56,840 nucleotides of DNA, taken from Gluconacetobacter takamatsuzukensis. GTDB taxonomy: Bacteria > Pseudomonadota > Alphaproteobacteria > Acetobacterales > Acetobacteraceae. The stretch lies in NCBI RefSeq assembly GCF_014174275.1, contig NZ_JABEQK010000016.1:1-56840 (forward strand), in the 5' to 3' direction. Within the stretch, counting starts at the first letter, position 1. Each line of letters opens with the position of its first letter. The notes under the pieces were generated by a model, which searched no databases, had not been told where the DNA came from, and saw only the letters and a program-made list of their open reading frames with translations. This document shows positions 35,186-45,400 of this stretch, piece after piece. Made by a program: the position numbers and the translations under genes.

Positions 35186-35724
35186 GCCGGCTTGGTTGGT
35201 TCCTCACCACCTATGTCGCGGTGATGGCGATCGTGCTGGGTGCGGTTTTCCGTCCGGCACCCCGGCTGATCTGGAACGCTACCGCCAGCACGCCGGTCGG
35301 GCTGTATCGCCTGTACTCGGTGCGCGGATTGCATGTCGGTGATCTGATCGCGATCCGGCCGCCGTCCGACATCGCTGAAATGCTGGCGCGCGGTCGCTAT
35401 CTGCCGCTCGGCGTGCCGCTGCTCAAGCCGGTCGCGGCACTGCCAGGGCAACTGGTCTGCCGCATCGGCGTCGTCGTGTCGGTCGACGGCAAGGCGCTCG
35501 GGGAGGCACTCGCCCGCGATCATCGTGGCCGTCCGCTGCCGGTGTGGCAGGGCTGTCGGCACGTCCTGCCCGGCCAGATCTTCGTCATGAACCCGGCGGT
35601 CCCGACCAGTCTCGACGGCCGCTATTTCGGTGTTCTGCCGGTCGATGCGTTGCTCGGCCGCGCGCAGCCACTGTGGCTCGTGCCGTCACCGATTTCTCCC
35701 AACCTCAAGCAGAAACGAGGCTGA
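35182..35724 (+). CDS. traF: S26-family conjugal peptidase TraF, 180 aa
   Basis: An N-terminal membrane helix (FLTTYVAVMAIVLGAVFRPA) leads to the S26 signal-peptidase motifs: TASTPVGLYRL with the catalytic Ser, and LLKPVAALPGQLVC with the catalytic Lys. A LDGRYFG box follows. In RP4 the homologue TraF cleaves and cyclises the pilin TrbC in the inner membrane. TrbC is encoded here at 47606, so the same role is expected. It overlaps DUF2840 by 4 bp. Confidence 0.92.
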   Translation: MSRLGWFLTTYVAVMAIVLGAVFRPAPRLIWNATASTPVGLYRLYSVRGLHVGDLIAIRPPSDIAEMLARGRYLPLGVPLLKPVAALPGQLVCRIGVVVSVDGKALGEALARDHRGRPLPVWQGCRHVLPGQIFVMNPAVPTSLDGRYFGVLPVDALLGRAQPLWLVPSPISPNLKQKRG

Positions 35725-35725
35725 C

Positions 35726-36064
35726 ATGGCCCAGATCGGAACCTTTGTGCGTACGGCTGACGGCTTCGCCGGTCGCCTGCGCACGCTCGTCGTCGACGTC
35801 GAACTGACGATCGTGCCAGCGACTTCGTCGGACGCCGAGCACGCGCCCGACTATCGCGTCCACCTCGGTGACGCCGACGCGGGACCGGAGATCGGCGCGG
35901 CCTGGAAACGCACCGGCGAAAAGGCGGGCACCTACCTGTCGCTCGTTCTCGATGACCCCATGCTGGCGCAGCCGATCCGCGCCAATCTGTTCCAGTCCGA
36001 CCGTCAGGGGCGTGCCTTTCATCTGGTCTGGAGCCGCCCGGTGAAGCGTGATGACCGGCGGTAA
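35726..36064 (+). CDS. DUF736 protein, copy 2, 112 aa
   Basis: The product MAQIGTFVRTADGFAGRLRT, with APDYRVHLGDADAGPEIGAAW, YLSLVLDDPMLAQPIRANLF and LVWSRPVKR in that order, is a DUF736 protein diverged from copy 1 at 25335. It starts 1 bp after the traF stop and overlaps the transglycosylase gene by 17 bp. The two copies share the fold blocks but differ elsewhere, so they are old paralogues, not a recent duplication. Confidence 0.9.
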   Translation: MAQIGTFVRTADGFAGRLRTLVVDVELTIVPATSSDAEHAPDYRVHLGDADAGPEIGAAWKRTGEKAGTYLSLVLDDPMLAQPIRANLFQSDRQGRAFHLVWSRPVKRDDRR

Positions 36065-36752
36065 GAAGATTCGCGATCTTGTCGCGAACGCGCTGCTTGC
36101 AGTGCTGGTTTCCGTGTCATCCGTTCGCGTGGCGCAGGCTGATCCGTACGCCGATATGATCACGGAGGCGGCCAGGCGCGCGCGGATTCCGGCGTCATGG
36201 ATTGCCGCCGTCCTGCATGCGGAGAGCCGAGGCGATGCGCGCACCGTGTCTTCGGCGGGTGCGATGGGGCTCATGCAGGTGATGCCCGGAACATGGTCGA
36301 GCCTGCGCACGTCGCTCGGGCTCGGCGACGATCCCTTCGACCCGCATGATAACATTCTGGCCGGTGCGACCTATCTGCGCTGGATGCGCGACCGCTATGG
36401 CGAGGCCGGGTTTCTTGCCGCCTATAACGCCGGTCCTGCGCGCTATGGCGAATATCTGGCGACCGGCCGACCGCTGCCTGCTGAGACGCTGAATTACGTC
36501 GCGTCGGTGAGCGCGCAGCTTGCTCTTCCACTCGCGGACGACATCACGATTGGCGGTCCGTTGGCACGATCCTGGCAGGATTCCTCCCTCTTTCCGGCGC
36601 CGTTCCTGCGCACAGGAAATGCCACCCGGCATGTCGGGAGCGCGCACGATCCGGTGCATACCGACGACGCCCGCCCGAGCGACTGGACGGCGCTCGCACC
36701 GCAATCGGCCGGGCTGTTCATCGCCTCCTGGGATGGGGAGGCGCGCCGATGA
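36048..36752 (+). CDS. Lytic transglycosylase (SLT), conjugation-associated, 234 aa
   Basis: A signal peptide (VANALLAVLVSVSSVRVAQA) is followed by a Slt domain: IPASWIAAVLHAESRGDART with the catalytic Glu, SSAGAMGLMQVMPGTW, NILAGATYLRWMRDRYG and FLAAYNAGPARYGEYL. It should open the peptidoglycan in the periplasm for the mating apparatus, like VirB1 or TrbN. The C-terminal 60 residues are unstructured. It overlaps the DUF736 gene and ends the traF cluster. Confidence 0.92.
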   Translation: MMTGGKKIRDLVANALLAVLVSVSSVRVAQADPYADMITEAARRARIPASWIAAVLHAESRGDARTVSSAGAMGLMQVMPGTWSSLRTSLGLGDDPFDPHDNILAGATYLRWMRDRYGEAGFLAAYNAGPARYGEYLATGRPLPAETLNYVASVSAQLALPLADDITIGGPLARSWQDSSLFPAPFLRTGNATRHVGSAHDPVHTDDARPSDWTALAPQSAGLFIASWDGEARR

Positions 36753-36998
36753 GTCCCGTTCCGGTCCATCGGGCGCTGGCGGGTCATGGGCGGCTTGGGG
36801 ATGGGGTGCTGGGGGGAGACAGGCGACAGGCAGAAGGACGGCAAGGTAAAAGCAGCGCCCATTCGGGGCTGCATGTGGTTGGTTTGATTGGGGAATTTGT
36901 CCTCTCACCACGCACCGCCTGCAGCTGTCCGGGCATTTTTCCTAATCTTTTCAACGATCCGAGCGCCGTCAGGCGCAAATCGAAGCGGAGAGTGGGCT
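36753..36998. other. Gap before the relaxase, possible oriT region
   Basis: The 246 bp between the transglycosylase stop and the relaxase start are the usual place for an origin of transfer. An 88-codon ORF (36749-37015) overlaps the transglycosylase stop but has no known motif and looks non-coding. I see no clear nic consensus or large inverted repeat, so oriT is only suggested by position. Confidence 0.35.
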
Positions 36999-38708
36999 AT
37001 GGCGACGCGCGATGACGGCCTGACTGTCCGGCCCGGACGCATCCGGCATGGCAACCAGGGCGCGCGTCCGAAGTCCTTCGTTGGCGAGGTCATGCGTGCC
37101 GCGAAGAAGGCCGGTCATACCGGGACCCGCTTCGGAGCGAGGGGCAGGGGAGGCGGCGGTGGTTCCCGTTTCGGGCGCGGGCGGCGCGCAGCACTCTCCA
37201 TGCGGCTGCGCAGCAATGCCCGGCGTGTCGTGGTCAAGGCGCGGGTCGTCCGCCAGCAGGGCACGCGGTTTCGCTCCGCGCCGCTCGCCCGGCATATCGC
37301 CTATCTCAGACGCGAGGGCGTGACCCGCGACGGTGCCAAGGCCCATCTGTTCGATGCCGGGTCCGACGAAGCGGACAGCAAGGCCTTCGCGGAACGGTGC
37401 GAAGATGACCGGCACCATTTCCGTTTCATCGTCTCGCCCGAGGACGCGGCGCGGATGGAGGATCTGCGGGGCTTCGCGCGCGAACTGATGCAGGACATGG
37501 AGCGCGATCTCGGCACCAGGCTGGACTGGGTCGGGGTGGATCACTGGAACACCGACAATCCGCATGTCCATATTCTGGTGCGCGGGGTAGCCGATGACGG
37601 CAAGGATCTGGTGATCAGCCGCGCCTATATCAGCCAGGGCCTGCGCGACCGCGCCGCCGAACGGGTGACGCTGGAACTTGGCCCGCGCAGCGAGCAGGAA
37701 ATCCGCACCGCCCTGGAAACCGAGATCGGCGCCGAGGGCGGCGGCATCGTCGATCTGCGGCCGGGCGCGGGTGCCGAAGACCCGCAACTGCGCCGCCTGC
37801 TGGTCGGAAGGGCGACCAAGCTGGAGGGGCTCGGCCTGGCCGAACGGGTCGGGGTGGCACGCTGGACCCTCAAGCCGGGGCTGGAGGCGACCCTGCGCGA
37901 TCTCTCCATCCGGGGCGACATCATCAAGACCATGCACCGCGCCATGTCCGGCAGCGGGGCGGAACCCGATGTCGCGGGTTTCGCGATCCATGGCGAGACG
38001 CTGGCTGATCCCGTCATTGGCCGGCTGGTGGAGCGCGGGCTGGATGATGAACTCAAGGGTTCGGGCTACGTGGTGGTCGCCGGCACCGACGGGCGGTCGC
38101 ATCATGTCCGCTTCCCCGATCTGGATCTGACCGGAGACGCGAAAACGGGTGCAATCGTCGAGACCCGAGCTTGGGAAGACGCGAAGGGCACTCAGCGCCT
38201 GTCGCTGGCGACGCGTTCGGACTTCACGCTGGCCGAGCAGGTGACGGCGCCCGGCGCGACCTGGCTCGACCGCCAGTTGCTCGCCAGGGATCCAGCCTTG
38301 GCCAATGTGGGCTTCGGGGTCGAGGTCCGTGAGGCGCTGGCGCAGAGGGTCGACCATCTGGCGTCCGAGGGCCTGGCGCGGCGGCAGGGCGAGCGGGCGG
38401 TGTTCGCGCCCGACCTGATCGGCACCTTGCGCCAGCGCGATCTTGATCAGGCGGTTGCCAGATTGGCGGTGCAGACCGGGTTGGAACACCGGCCCGCGAA
38501 GGAAGGCGAGATTGTCTCGGGGGTCTATCGCCACCGGGTCACGCTGTCCTCGGGGCGGTTTGCCATGGTGGATGACGGGCTGGGCTTCCAACTCGTGCCG
38601 TGGCGCCCGGCGCTGGAGCAGAAGCTCGGACGGCAGGTTTCCGGTACCATGTCGCCGGGTGGCGGCGTCGACTGGAATTTCGGACGGAAGCGCGGGATCG
38701 GGATTTGA
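36999..38708 (+). CDS. Relaxase/mobilization nuclease with DUF3363 domain, 569 aa
   Basis: The relaxase core lies at about residues 75-200: RQQGTRFRSAPLARHIAYLR, RHHFRFIVSPEDAARM, and the metal-binding HUH motif DHWNTDNPHVHILVRG with His182, His189 and His191. The C-terminal half is DUF3363, typical of VirD2-like relaxases of alphaproteobacterial ICEs. It should nick oriT and stay bound to the transferred strand. I prefer the ATG at 36999 (MATRDDGLTVRPG) over the upstream one at 36888, whose extension is implausible. Confidence 0.92.
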   Translation: MATRDDGLTVRPGRIRHGNQGARPKSFVGEVMRAAKKAGHTGTRFGARGRGGGGGSRFGRGRRAALSMRLRSNARRVVVKARVVRQQGTRFRSAPLARHIAYLRREGVTRDGAKAHLFDAGSDEADSKAFAERCEDDRHHFRFIVSPEDAARMEDLRGFARELMQDMERDLGTRLDWVGVDHWNTDNPHVHILVRGVADDGKDLVISRAYISQGLRDRAAERVTLELGPRSEQEIRTALETEIGAEGGGIVDLRPGAGAEDPQLRRLLVGRATKLEGLGLAERVGVARWTLKPGLEATLRDLSIRGDIIKTMHRAMSGSGAEPDVAGFAIHGETLADPVIGRLVERGLDDELKGSGYVVVAGTDGRSHHVRFPDLDLTGDAKTGAIVETRAWEDAKGTQRLSLATRSDFTLAEQVTAPGATWLDRQLLARDPALANVGFGVEVREALAQRVDHLASEGLARRQGERAVFAPDLIGTLRQRDLDQAVARLAVQTGLEHRPAKEGEIVSGVYRHRVTLSSGRFAMVDDGLGFQLVPWRPALEQKLGRQVSGTMSPGGGVDWNFGRKRGIGI

Positions 38709-38748
38709 TGTCAGCTACTCGCCTGCAGGTTTTCGGCTGACAAAGCGG

Positions 38749-38763
38749 ATACTTCATAAGTAT
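38749..38763. promoter_or_regulatory. Inverted repeat operator of the parDE pair
   Basis: ATACTTCATAAGTAT is a perfect 6-bp inverted repeat with a CAT spacer; a further TATGATAAAGTATG follows. It is 34 bp upstream of the antitoxin start. Type II antitoxins with ribbon-helix-helix folds bind such repeats to repress their own operon. Confidence 0.6.
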
Positions 38764-38796
38764 GATAAAGTATGCTCGCTTGGGAGGAACCGCCTC

Positions 38797-39069
38797 ATGT
38801 CCACAATCGAACGTATGACCATCACCGTGCCGTCCGAAATGGCCGCGATCCTGCGCCAGTCCGTCGACGGTGGTGAATACGCCTCGACCAGCGAGGTGGT
38901 GCGCGAAGCATTGCGCGAATGGATGCGCCGGCGCGATACCGACCGCCGTGATCTCGACGCCCTGCGGGAGGCGATCCGGCTTGGTGATGAGAGCGGGTCG
39001 AGCATCCCGGCCGAAACCGTCTTCGCCGAATTGCGGGACGTGATCGCCCGCCGTCGCGCGCAGGGATGA
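38797..39069 (+). CDS. parD: ParD-type ribbon-helix-helix antitoxin, 90 aa
   Basis: The N-terminus ERMTITVPSEMAAILRQSVD with STSEVVREALREWMRRRD is the ParD/CopG DNA-binding fold. The C-terminal tail, including LREAIRLGDESGSSIPAETV, is the toxin-binding segment of ParD antitoxins. GGGAGG precedes the ATG. It overlaps the ParE start by 4 bp (ATGA), the normal arrangement. It should neutralise ParE and autorepress through the repeat at 38749. Confidence 0.9.
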   Translation: MSTIERMTITVPSEMAAILRQSVDGGEYASTSEVVREALREWMRRRDTDRRDLDALREAIRLGDESGSSIPAETVFAELRDVIARRRAQG

Positions 39070-39359
39070 AACGGCTCGGCTTCGCTCCGGCGGCGCGTGC
39101 CGATCTTCTGGAGATCGCACTCTATATCGCCGAGGACAATCCCGAGCGGGCCATGAGCTTCGTTGCCGAACTGGAAGCGAAGGCCGCCGCTGCGGCTGAA
39201 CATCCGGGGAGCTTTCCGGCGCGCGATGAGATCAGTCCCGGATTGAGGGTCGTTGTTCACGGCCGCTACCTGCTGTTCTTCCGCGAACTGGCTGATGAGG
39301 TACGCATCGTCCGCGTGCTTCATGGCGCACGGGATCTGCCACAGATATTCGACTCGTAA
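39066..39359 (+). CDS. parE: ParE/RelE-superfamily toxin, 97 aa
   Basis: The fold reads LGFAPAARADLLEIALYIAE, then AEHPGSFPARDEISPGLRVV, HGRYLLFFRELADEVRIVRV and LHGARDLPQIF. The LHGARD ending and YLLFFR strand are typical of ParE toxins, which inhibit DNA gyrase. It is coupled to parD and stabilises the element in the host population. The normal length and intact frame suggest activity. Confidence 0.9.
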   Translation: MKRLGFAPAARADLLEIALYIAEDNPERAMSFVAELEAKAAAAAEHPGSFPARDEISPGLRVVVHGRYLLFFRELADEVRIVRVLHGARDLPQIFDS

Positions 39360-39554
39360 AGTCAGGGAGTTCCTTGGGATCGCGCGCAGCGGCCGTCAAC
39401 GACGATAAACTTCGGCACCCTGGCGACGATCCGAGCGTGGATGCGATCATCAGGCGGAGGCATCTTTACCGTACCGAGTTCTTCTTCACATGCGACGACA
39501 AGGCGATCGGAGTTTCCCAGCATGACAAGGCGAAATAAGGCGCCATCGATCTGT

Positions 39555-39722
39555 TATCCAGCCACTCGTCAAGACGAGCGCGCGCTTGTCGAGTTACTGG
39601 AACAGGGCGAGTGAAGTGGCGTCAGCACGCGCACGATTCTCGATATTCTTGCCGCCGTGCAGGCGGACAGGCAGGCCGTCCGTTTATTGTCCGCACCTAT
39701 CCGGCGGCCCGAGGCGCTTTAA
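39555..39722 (+). pseudogene. Remnant of a second ParD-like antitoxin, with an internal stop
   Basis: Reading 39555-39722 in one frame gives YPATRQDERALVELLEQGE, then TGA (39612-39614), then SGVSTRTILDILAAVQA. The phrase EQGE-stop-SGVSTRT matches the ParD C-terminal pattern (EGExSG then xRT). The N-terminus and a toxin are missing. The rest of the 410-bp gap 39360-39769 has no credible gene, so this looks like the scar of a lost toxin-antitoxin pair. Confidence 0.35.
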
Positions 39723-39769
39723 TTAGGCCTTGAGTATCAGGAAATCGAGCCGTTTGGTCGGTTCCTGTC

Positions 39770-41752
39770 ATGAACCAGACCAAGATCCTCTGGGGCTCGG
39801 TGTGTGCGGTAAGCACCGTGATCCTCGCCTTCACCTGGGCCGCGACCCAATGGACCGCCTGGCGGCTCGGCTTTCAGCCCCAGCTTGGTGCTCCGTGGTT
39901 CACGCTGCTCGGCTGGTCGATCTACTACCCGCCGGAATTCTTCTGGTGGTGGTTCGCCTACGATGCCTATGCCCCGGATATCTTCACCAGCGGGGGCTAT
40001 ATCGCGGCCTCGGGCGGGATCGCCGCCGTCATCGTCGCGATCACCCTGTCCGTCTGGCGCGCCCGCGAGAAGAAGCGCGCCACCACTTATGGTTCGGCGC
40101 ATTGGGCCGACCCGCGCGAGATCCGCCGTGCCGGGCTCCTCGCCCCCGATGGCGTGGTGCTCGGTCGTTCCGCCGATGCCTATCTCCGTCATGACGGGCC
40201 AGAGCATGTGTTGTGTTTTGCCCCCACCCGATCGGGCAAGGGCGTGGGTCTGGTAGTGCCGACGCTGCTGACCTGGCCGGGCTCGGCCATCGTCCATGAC
40301 ATCAAGGGCGAGAACTGGACGCTGACCGCCGGCTGGCGCTCCCGCTTTGGTCGAGTGCTGCTGCTCGATCCGACCAACCTCGCTAGTGCCGCCTACAACC
40401 CGCTGCTGGAGGTCCGGCGTGGCGAGCGTGAAGTCCGCGACGTGCAGAACATCGCTGACGTGCTGGTCGATCCCGAGGGTGCCCTTGAGAAACGGAACCA
40501 CTGGGAAAAGACCAGCCACGCCCTGCTGGTCGGTACCATTCTGCATGTCCTCTACGCCGAGGAGGACAAGACCCTGGCTGGAGTGGCCAATTTCCTCTCC
40601 GACCCCAAACGGGCGATCGAGACCACGCTGCGCGCCATGATGACCACGCCGCATCTCGGGGCGAAAGGCGTGCATCCCGTGGTCGCCAGTTCGGCGCGGG
40701 AACTGTTGAACAAGAGCGATAACGAACGTTCCGGCGTGCTGTCCACCGCCATGTCGTTCCTCGGTCTGTATCGCGACCCGGTCGTGGCCCATGTGACCCG
40801 GCGCTGCGACTGGCGGATCCGTGATCTTGTCGCCGGCACCCATCCGGCAACGTTGTATCTGGTGGTGCCGCCCTCAGACATCAGCCGCACCAAGCCGCTG
40901 GTCCGCCTGGTGCTGAATCAGATCGGCCGTCGGCTGACCGAGGAACTGGAGGCAAAGCGCCGCCATCGCCTGCTGCTGATGCTCGATGAATTCCCGGCGC
41001 TGGGACGGCTGGACTTCTTCGAGAGCGCGCTGGCCTTCATGGCCGGCTACGGCATCAAGAGCTTCCTGATCGGTCAGAGCCTCAACCAGATCGAGAAAGC
41101 CTATGGCCAGAACAACAGCATTCTGGACAACTGTCATGTCCGGGTCAGCTTCGCGACCAATGACGAGCGGACCGCCAAACGGGTGTCCGATGCGCTCGGC
41201 ACCGCGACCGAGATCCGTGACGCGAAGAACTATGCCGGGCATCGACTGTCCCCGTGGCTCGGGCATCTGATGGTGACGCGCCACGAAACCGCGCGGCCGC
41301 TGCTGACGCCCGGCGAGATCATGCAGCTTCCGCCTGACGAGGAACTGGTGCTGGTGTCTGGTTGCCCGCCGATCCGAGCGCGCAAGGCGCGGTATTTCGA
41401 AGACGCCGAACTGACCACGCGCATCCTCCCGCCACCCCGGTTCGAGCCGCCTCTGGCTCCAGAGGGAACGCCGCCCATCGGACCGCAGCCGCCAGGGGGC
41501 TGGGCCGACGTAGTGCAGCCTTCAGCATCGGACAGCGGAGACGACGACCCAGCCAATGCCGGGATCCGCCGAGAGCCGGAATTGCCGGAACAGGAAGAGG
41601 TGGTGCAGGTGCCGAGAAAGCCGGTGCATGAATTCGATCCGCCGGACGATAAGGCTGAGGATGATGCCACACGGGCACAGACCCTGCGGCGCGGGGCACG
41701 GGCTCTCGCGCGGCAGGTGTCGCTCGATCCTGGTGACCGGATGGGGCTATGA
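39770..41752 (+). CDS. traG: TraG/VirD4-type conjugal coupling protein, 660 aa
   Basis: Two N-terminal membrane helices (near WGSVCAVSTVILAFTWAA and IAASGGIAAVIVAITLSVW) anchor the protein. The ATPase begins with TTYGSAHWADPREIRRAG and Walker A CFAPTRSGKGVGLVVPTLL at residues about 149-167. Walker B is RLLLMLDEFPALGRL. The LIGQSLNQIEKAYG and ATNDERTAKRVSDALG blocks complete the TraG signature. It links the relaxosome to the Trb channel and pumps DNA. The tail beyond residue 560 is acidic and disordered. It overlaps the CopG-like gene by 4 bp. Confidence 0.95.
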   Translation: MNQTKILWGSVCAVSTVILAFTWAATQWTAWRLGFQPQLGAPWFTLLGWSIYYPPEFFWWWFAYDAYAPDIFTSGGYIAASGGIAAVIVAITLSVWRAREKKRATTYGSAHWADPREIRRAGLLAPDGVVLGRSADAYLRHDGPEHVLCFAPTRSGKGVGLVVPTLLTWPGSAIVHDIKGENWTLTAGWRSRFGRVLLLDPTNLASAAYNPLLEVRRGEREVRDVQNIADVLVDPEGALEKRNHWEKTSHALLVGTILHVLYAEEDKTLAGVANFLSDPKRAIETTLRAMMTTPHLGAKGVHPVVASSARELLNKSDNERSGVLSTAMSFLGLYRDPVVAHVTRRCDWRIRDLVAGTHPATLYLVVPPSDISRTKPLVRLVLNQIGRRLTEELEAKRRHRLLLMLDEFPALGRLDFFESALAFMAGYGIKSFLIGQSLNQIEKAYGQNNSILDNCHVRVSFATNDERTAKRVSDALGTATEIRDAKNYAGHRLSPWLGHLMVTRHETARPLLTPGEIMQLPPDEELVLVSGCPPIRARKARYFEDAELTTRILPPPRFEPPLAPEGTPPIGPQPPGGWADVVQPSASDSGDDDPANAGIRREPELPEQEEVVQVPRKPVHEFDPPDDKAEDDATRAQTLRRGARALARQVSLDPGDRMGL

Positions 41753-42210
41753 CAGCTATGCGGATCAAGCACACGATCCGGCTACCCGCCGATCTCAGTG
41801 TCAGACTTGCCGATTACGCTGCCCGCAAGAAGGTGCCGCAAGCGCTGATCGTGGAGACGGCGCTGGCGTCGTTTCTGTCACCGGATGGGCCGGAGCGCTT
41901 GGAAGCGGCGTTGGCCCGGCGGCTGGACCGGATGACGCGGCAGTTGGAGCGCATGGAGCGACGGGTCACGATTTCGAACGAATCATTGGCCGTGTTCGTG
42001 CGGTTCTGGCTGACCAGCACGCCGCCGCTACCGGATGCGGCCCTTGCTGCGGCGCAGAGCAAGGGGCGGGAGCGGTATGACGGGTTCATCGAAGCGGTCG
42101 GACGTAGGCTCGCCAGAGGGAAAACACTGGACGACGAGGTGAGGCTGGACGTGGGGCTAGGTGAGCAGGGGCAGGATGCCCCTGACCCGAAAGGCAATCT
42201 TGTAACGTGA
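41749..42210 (+). CDS. CopG-family ribbon-helix-helix protein, 153 aa
   Basis: RIKHTIRLPADLSVRLADYA and ARKKVPQALIVETALASFLS form a ribbon-helix-helix; a coiled-coil stretch (RRLDRMTRQLERMERRV) and a C-terminal helical region with FVRFWLTSTPPLPDA follow. This gene regularly sits between traG and trbB in related elements and probably regulates the trb operon or binds oriT. Here a 4.4-kb cargo separates it from trbB. Confidence 0.87.
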   Translation: MTAMRIKHTIRLPADLSVRLADYAARKKVPQALIVETALASFLSPDGPERLEAALARRLDRMTRQLERMERRVTISNESLAVFVRFWLTSTPPLPDAALAAAQSKGRERYDGFIEAVGRRLARGKTLDDEVRLDVGLGEQGQDAPDPKGNLVT

Positions 42211-42481
42211 TGTCTGGATTGGGGGGAAAGCGGAATGTTGGCTATCGAAAAGAGATGCCCGAAAGCCGCCATTCGCAGTGTTCACGTTCATGACTGCTAC
42301 CGACCAACACACGTCGTTCAGGTCAGCCACCCCGAACGTCCGCTCATGACAGAAGCTGCCGCCAAACGCCGCGTAGCGGACCGTCGGGAAGGCGCCCTAA
42401 ATGTGGTCGTTCGCCGCCATCATCATCGATACCGAAACCTGCCATTCATTCATGGGGCTGATGGTTGTTGCGTTTCTGCGC
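42211..42481. other. 270-bp gap at the left edge of the second cargo
   Basis: A rightward ORF (42235-42546) overlaps the 3' end of the caspase-helicase gene and has no known motif, so I do not call it. The stretch marks the junction between traG-copG and inserted cargo. I see no direct repeat or insertion-sequence end here. Confidence 0.35.
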
Positions 42482-45400
42482 TCATGCAGACCCCTCTAGC
42501 GCCGGTTGAAGTGCCTGGTGAAAGGCATCACCTCGCCGTCCGATAATGGCTGTCAATTGGGCCGCATTCAGCGCCAAAATAGTATCTTTGTCGCGATGCC
42601 CGGCTCGATAGAGCGAAAGAATTTCACCGCGTGTCAGAGGGAACGAAACGGAGGAGATAGGAAGTGCATCAGCGGGAAGACCAAGATCGAGTCGGGTCAG
42701 CAGCAGTGCCGCCGCTTCCTGATCATCTGCCCGGCCAAGAACGATGGCCGCGATCCGTAAGGCAGAGTCCAAGAGAAAGCGTGAGCCATCTGCAAATCCC
42801 CGGATGTCTCCATGCCCAACGCGCGAAAAGGCATTTGACGAGTAGCGAGCTTCGATACCGGTCGTCGGCTCACCCGCAATCCAATCGCTTACAATCAACG
42901 CGCGCTTACAGCGTCCATAGAAGGCAACATCGCTATCGGCTCGATGGCTCAACGAGCGAGCAATGTTGAACCCGAACCGCGCCCCCGCTTCTTGCTGCCA
43001 GCGGGGCTCCCCGTTCTTACCACTCTGTGGCGTGTAATCTTCGTCACGCTCTGGAAGGCACTCGATCAGAACGAGGAGATTTTCGAGCGTCGCATCGCCT
43101 GGCTCGATGCGGCGCAATAGCTCAACGAGGCGCATGGCGGATTCTAAACTGAGCGGCGATTCACCGCAGGCACGACCTAACATCGTAAGCCGCAGGTTAT
43201 CGCCCTCTTGGTCAATCAAGCCATCCGCGATCATGCGGTTGAGCAGGCGCTCCAGATTTTCGCCCATCTGGATCCGCCAGCCTGGATTCTGGAGAGCAGC
43301 GAGATAGCCTCCATAAGTGTTTGCTACCAAATCTATGACCGCCTCACGCGGCACGTCGCGAACCTGCGCGAGCAAACGGATTACCCAAGTGCCCGGCTGA
43401 TTGGGATTAAACGAGGACGTAATCGCCTCGGGCTGACCCTGCACATACTGCCTGAAGAGCTGGTTTCGCTCCATTGGGGTATCGGCGAGAATGATTGATT
43501 TACCCTCAGCCTCAAATCCGAGGCGGCCTGCACGTCCAGCCATGTTTTTATACTGCGCCACCGTGTAAGGCGTGCGTACTCGGCCCGGGAAATCGGTTTC
43601 GGCGATGATGACGGTAGATGCCGGAGTGTTCACCCCGGCCGCGACGGTACTGGTAGCCACAAGGACTTTGATGCTGCCGTTATGGCCTCGAAAGCCTCTC
43701 TCGACAGCCACGCGCTCGTCTCTTGTCAAATCTCCATTGTGAAAGGCGACGCCGCCTGCGAGGGCGCGACGAAGGCGTTCGGACATAGCTGACGGATCGC
43801 CTTCGGGGAGCGCGTCGAGAACGTCTTGCGCGGCATCGAGCCCTAGTTCGTTGGCAAGATATTCCGCGCACCCGCTTGCGGGTCCGCGCGCGTTTCTGAA
43901 CACGATGACTTTCTCGCCTCCAGCGACAAGCTGCTGCACCAACGGAACGATGACGTCTTGCGAAGATGGCTTTGGCCTACGCTGTTGAATCCGGTGGCGC
44001 TCGATAAACTGAACCGTTTCCGCGCCGCCCGGTCCCGCCCTTGTGAACGCGCCGCTCCGGTCCAACGCGCCCTCAACTAGGGGGACGGGGCGTTCGTTCG
44101 TTTGAAGCAACGCACAATCAAGCCAGCGGTCAAAATTATTGGTGTGACCGATAACGGCGCTTAAGGTGATAAGCTGCGGGCTCACACCGCGCTGTCGCGC
44201 GCTGACCAAGCTGGTCAGGAGCAGTTCTACCACCATTCCACGTCCAGGCTCGGTGATAAATTGCGCTTCATCGAGAACTACAAGCCCGATCTGGTTGAGA
44301 ATATGCGTGGACGAAACCGAAAGGCTTAGAAACTTTTCGTAGGTGAAGAATGCAATGTCGTATTTTCCGCGCAGGACTTCCCCGACCTGATCTTGCCAGT
44401 CTCCGCTACACCGCGCGATACGAAGGCCAAGACGCTCTCCGTAGAGGGCGGAAAAGTCCTCAAATTTCTCGTTTACAAGCGCCTTATACGGCAGCAAGAA
44501 AACGGCCTTCTTACCATCGGCGATAGCCTTCAGCGCGGCCAGTTCGCCCACAAAGGTTTTGCCTGCACTGGTTGGCGCGACGACCATAAGCGATTGACCG
44601 CTGAGAATGCCTCTATCGTTGACCGCCGCGATTTGGAGGGCGTTGAGCCCACCCGGAAAACGCTCATGCCAGGCGTCGATGGCCTCTTGGGGAATGCCAG
44701 CTTGGCTCAATTCACGGATATCTCCGGTCGTTTGGAGGTTTTCATACTCTGGAAATGCGGCCCTGTAGCGGTCGCCGACACGACCGGGCGGCAACATCAG
44801 ATCGCCCTGAGTTTGACCGAACATGGTTGGCGATTGTTCGTAGCCGAAGCGTCCCGCATCAGCCCCGACCAGGCGGGTGACGCGATCAACCATCTCCAGT
44901 ACGCCGATTGGCACTTCAGCCGCTAGCAGGGTATCGATGACGGCCTTCGTGAAAAGGCCATGCCGCGTCTGTGGATCTTCCAACGCTTCTTGCTCGGCAG
45001 AGGATGCGGCAAAAAGTATCCTGCCCTGACCAGCCACGTCCACTAAGGGAAACGCGATGCCGTTTCGAGGCACGAGCCCGACATCAAGGACACGTGCAGG
45101 AGCGCCCCCACTGAAACAGCAATCGAGCAGGAGGATTACGGCGCGCGCGCGGGTGTCCCGAAAACGCCGCGCCAGTTCATCCATTCCCAACGTTGTGCCA
45201 GGAATATCGGCAACGCTGGTATCATGCAGAACAAGTCGATGGTCGGGGGTTCCATGACCAGCGAAGCCAAGAATGACCACATCAGTTTCGTCGGCAGCAC
45301 CGAGCGTCGCATCCATTGCCGCGCGCACAGCTTCCAACGTAGCATTCTCGTTGGTTATGAGCTGCGGGTCTGAGCCTTGGATGGAATCCGACATAATCGC

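Noticed and set aside
36969-38591. 540-aa leftward ORF opposite the relaxase
   Set aside because: Long only because of GC-rich codon bias; the rightward frame carries the HUH and DUF3363 motifs.
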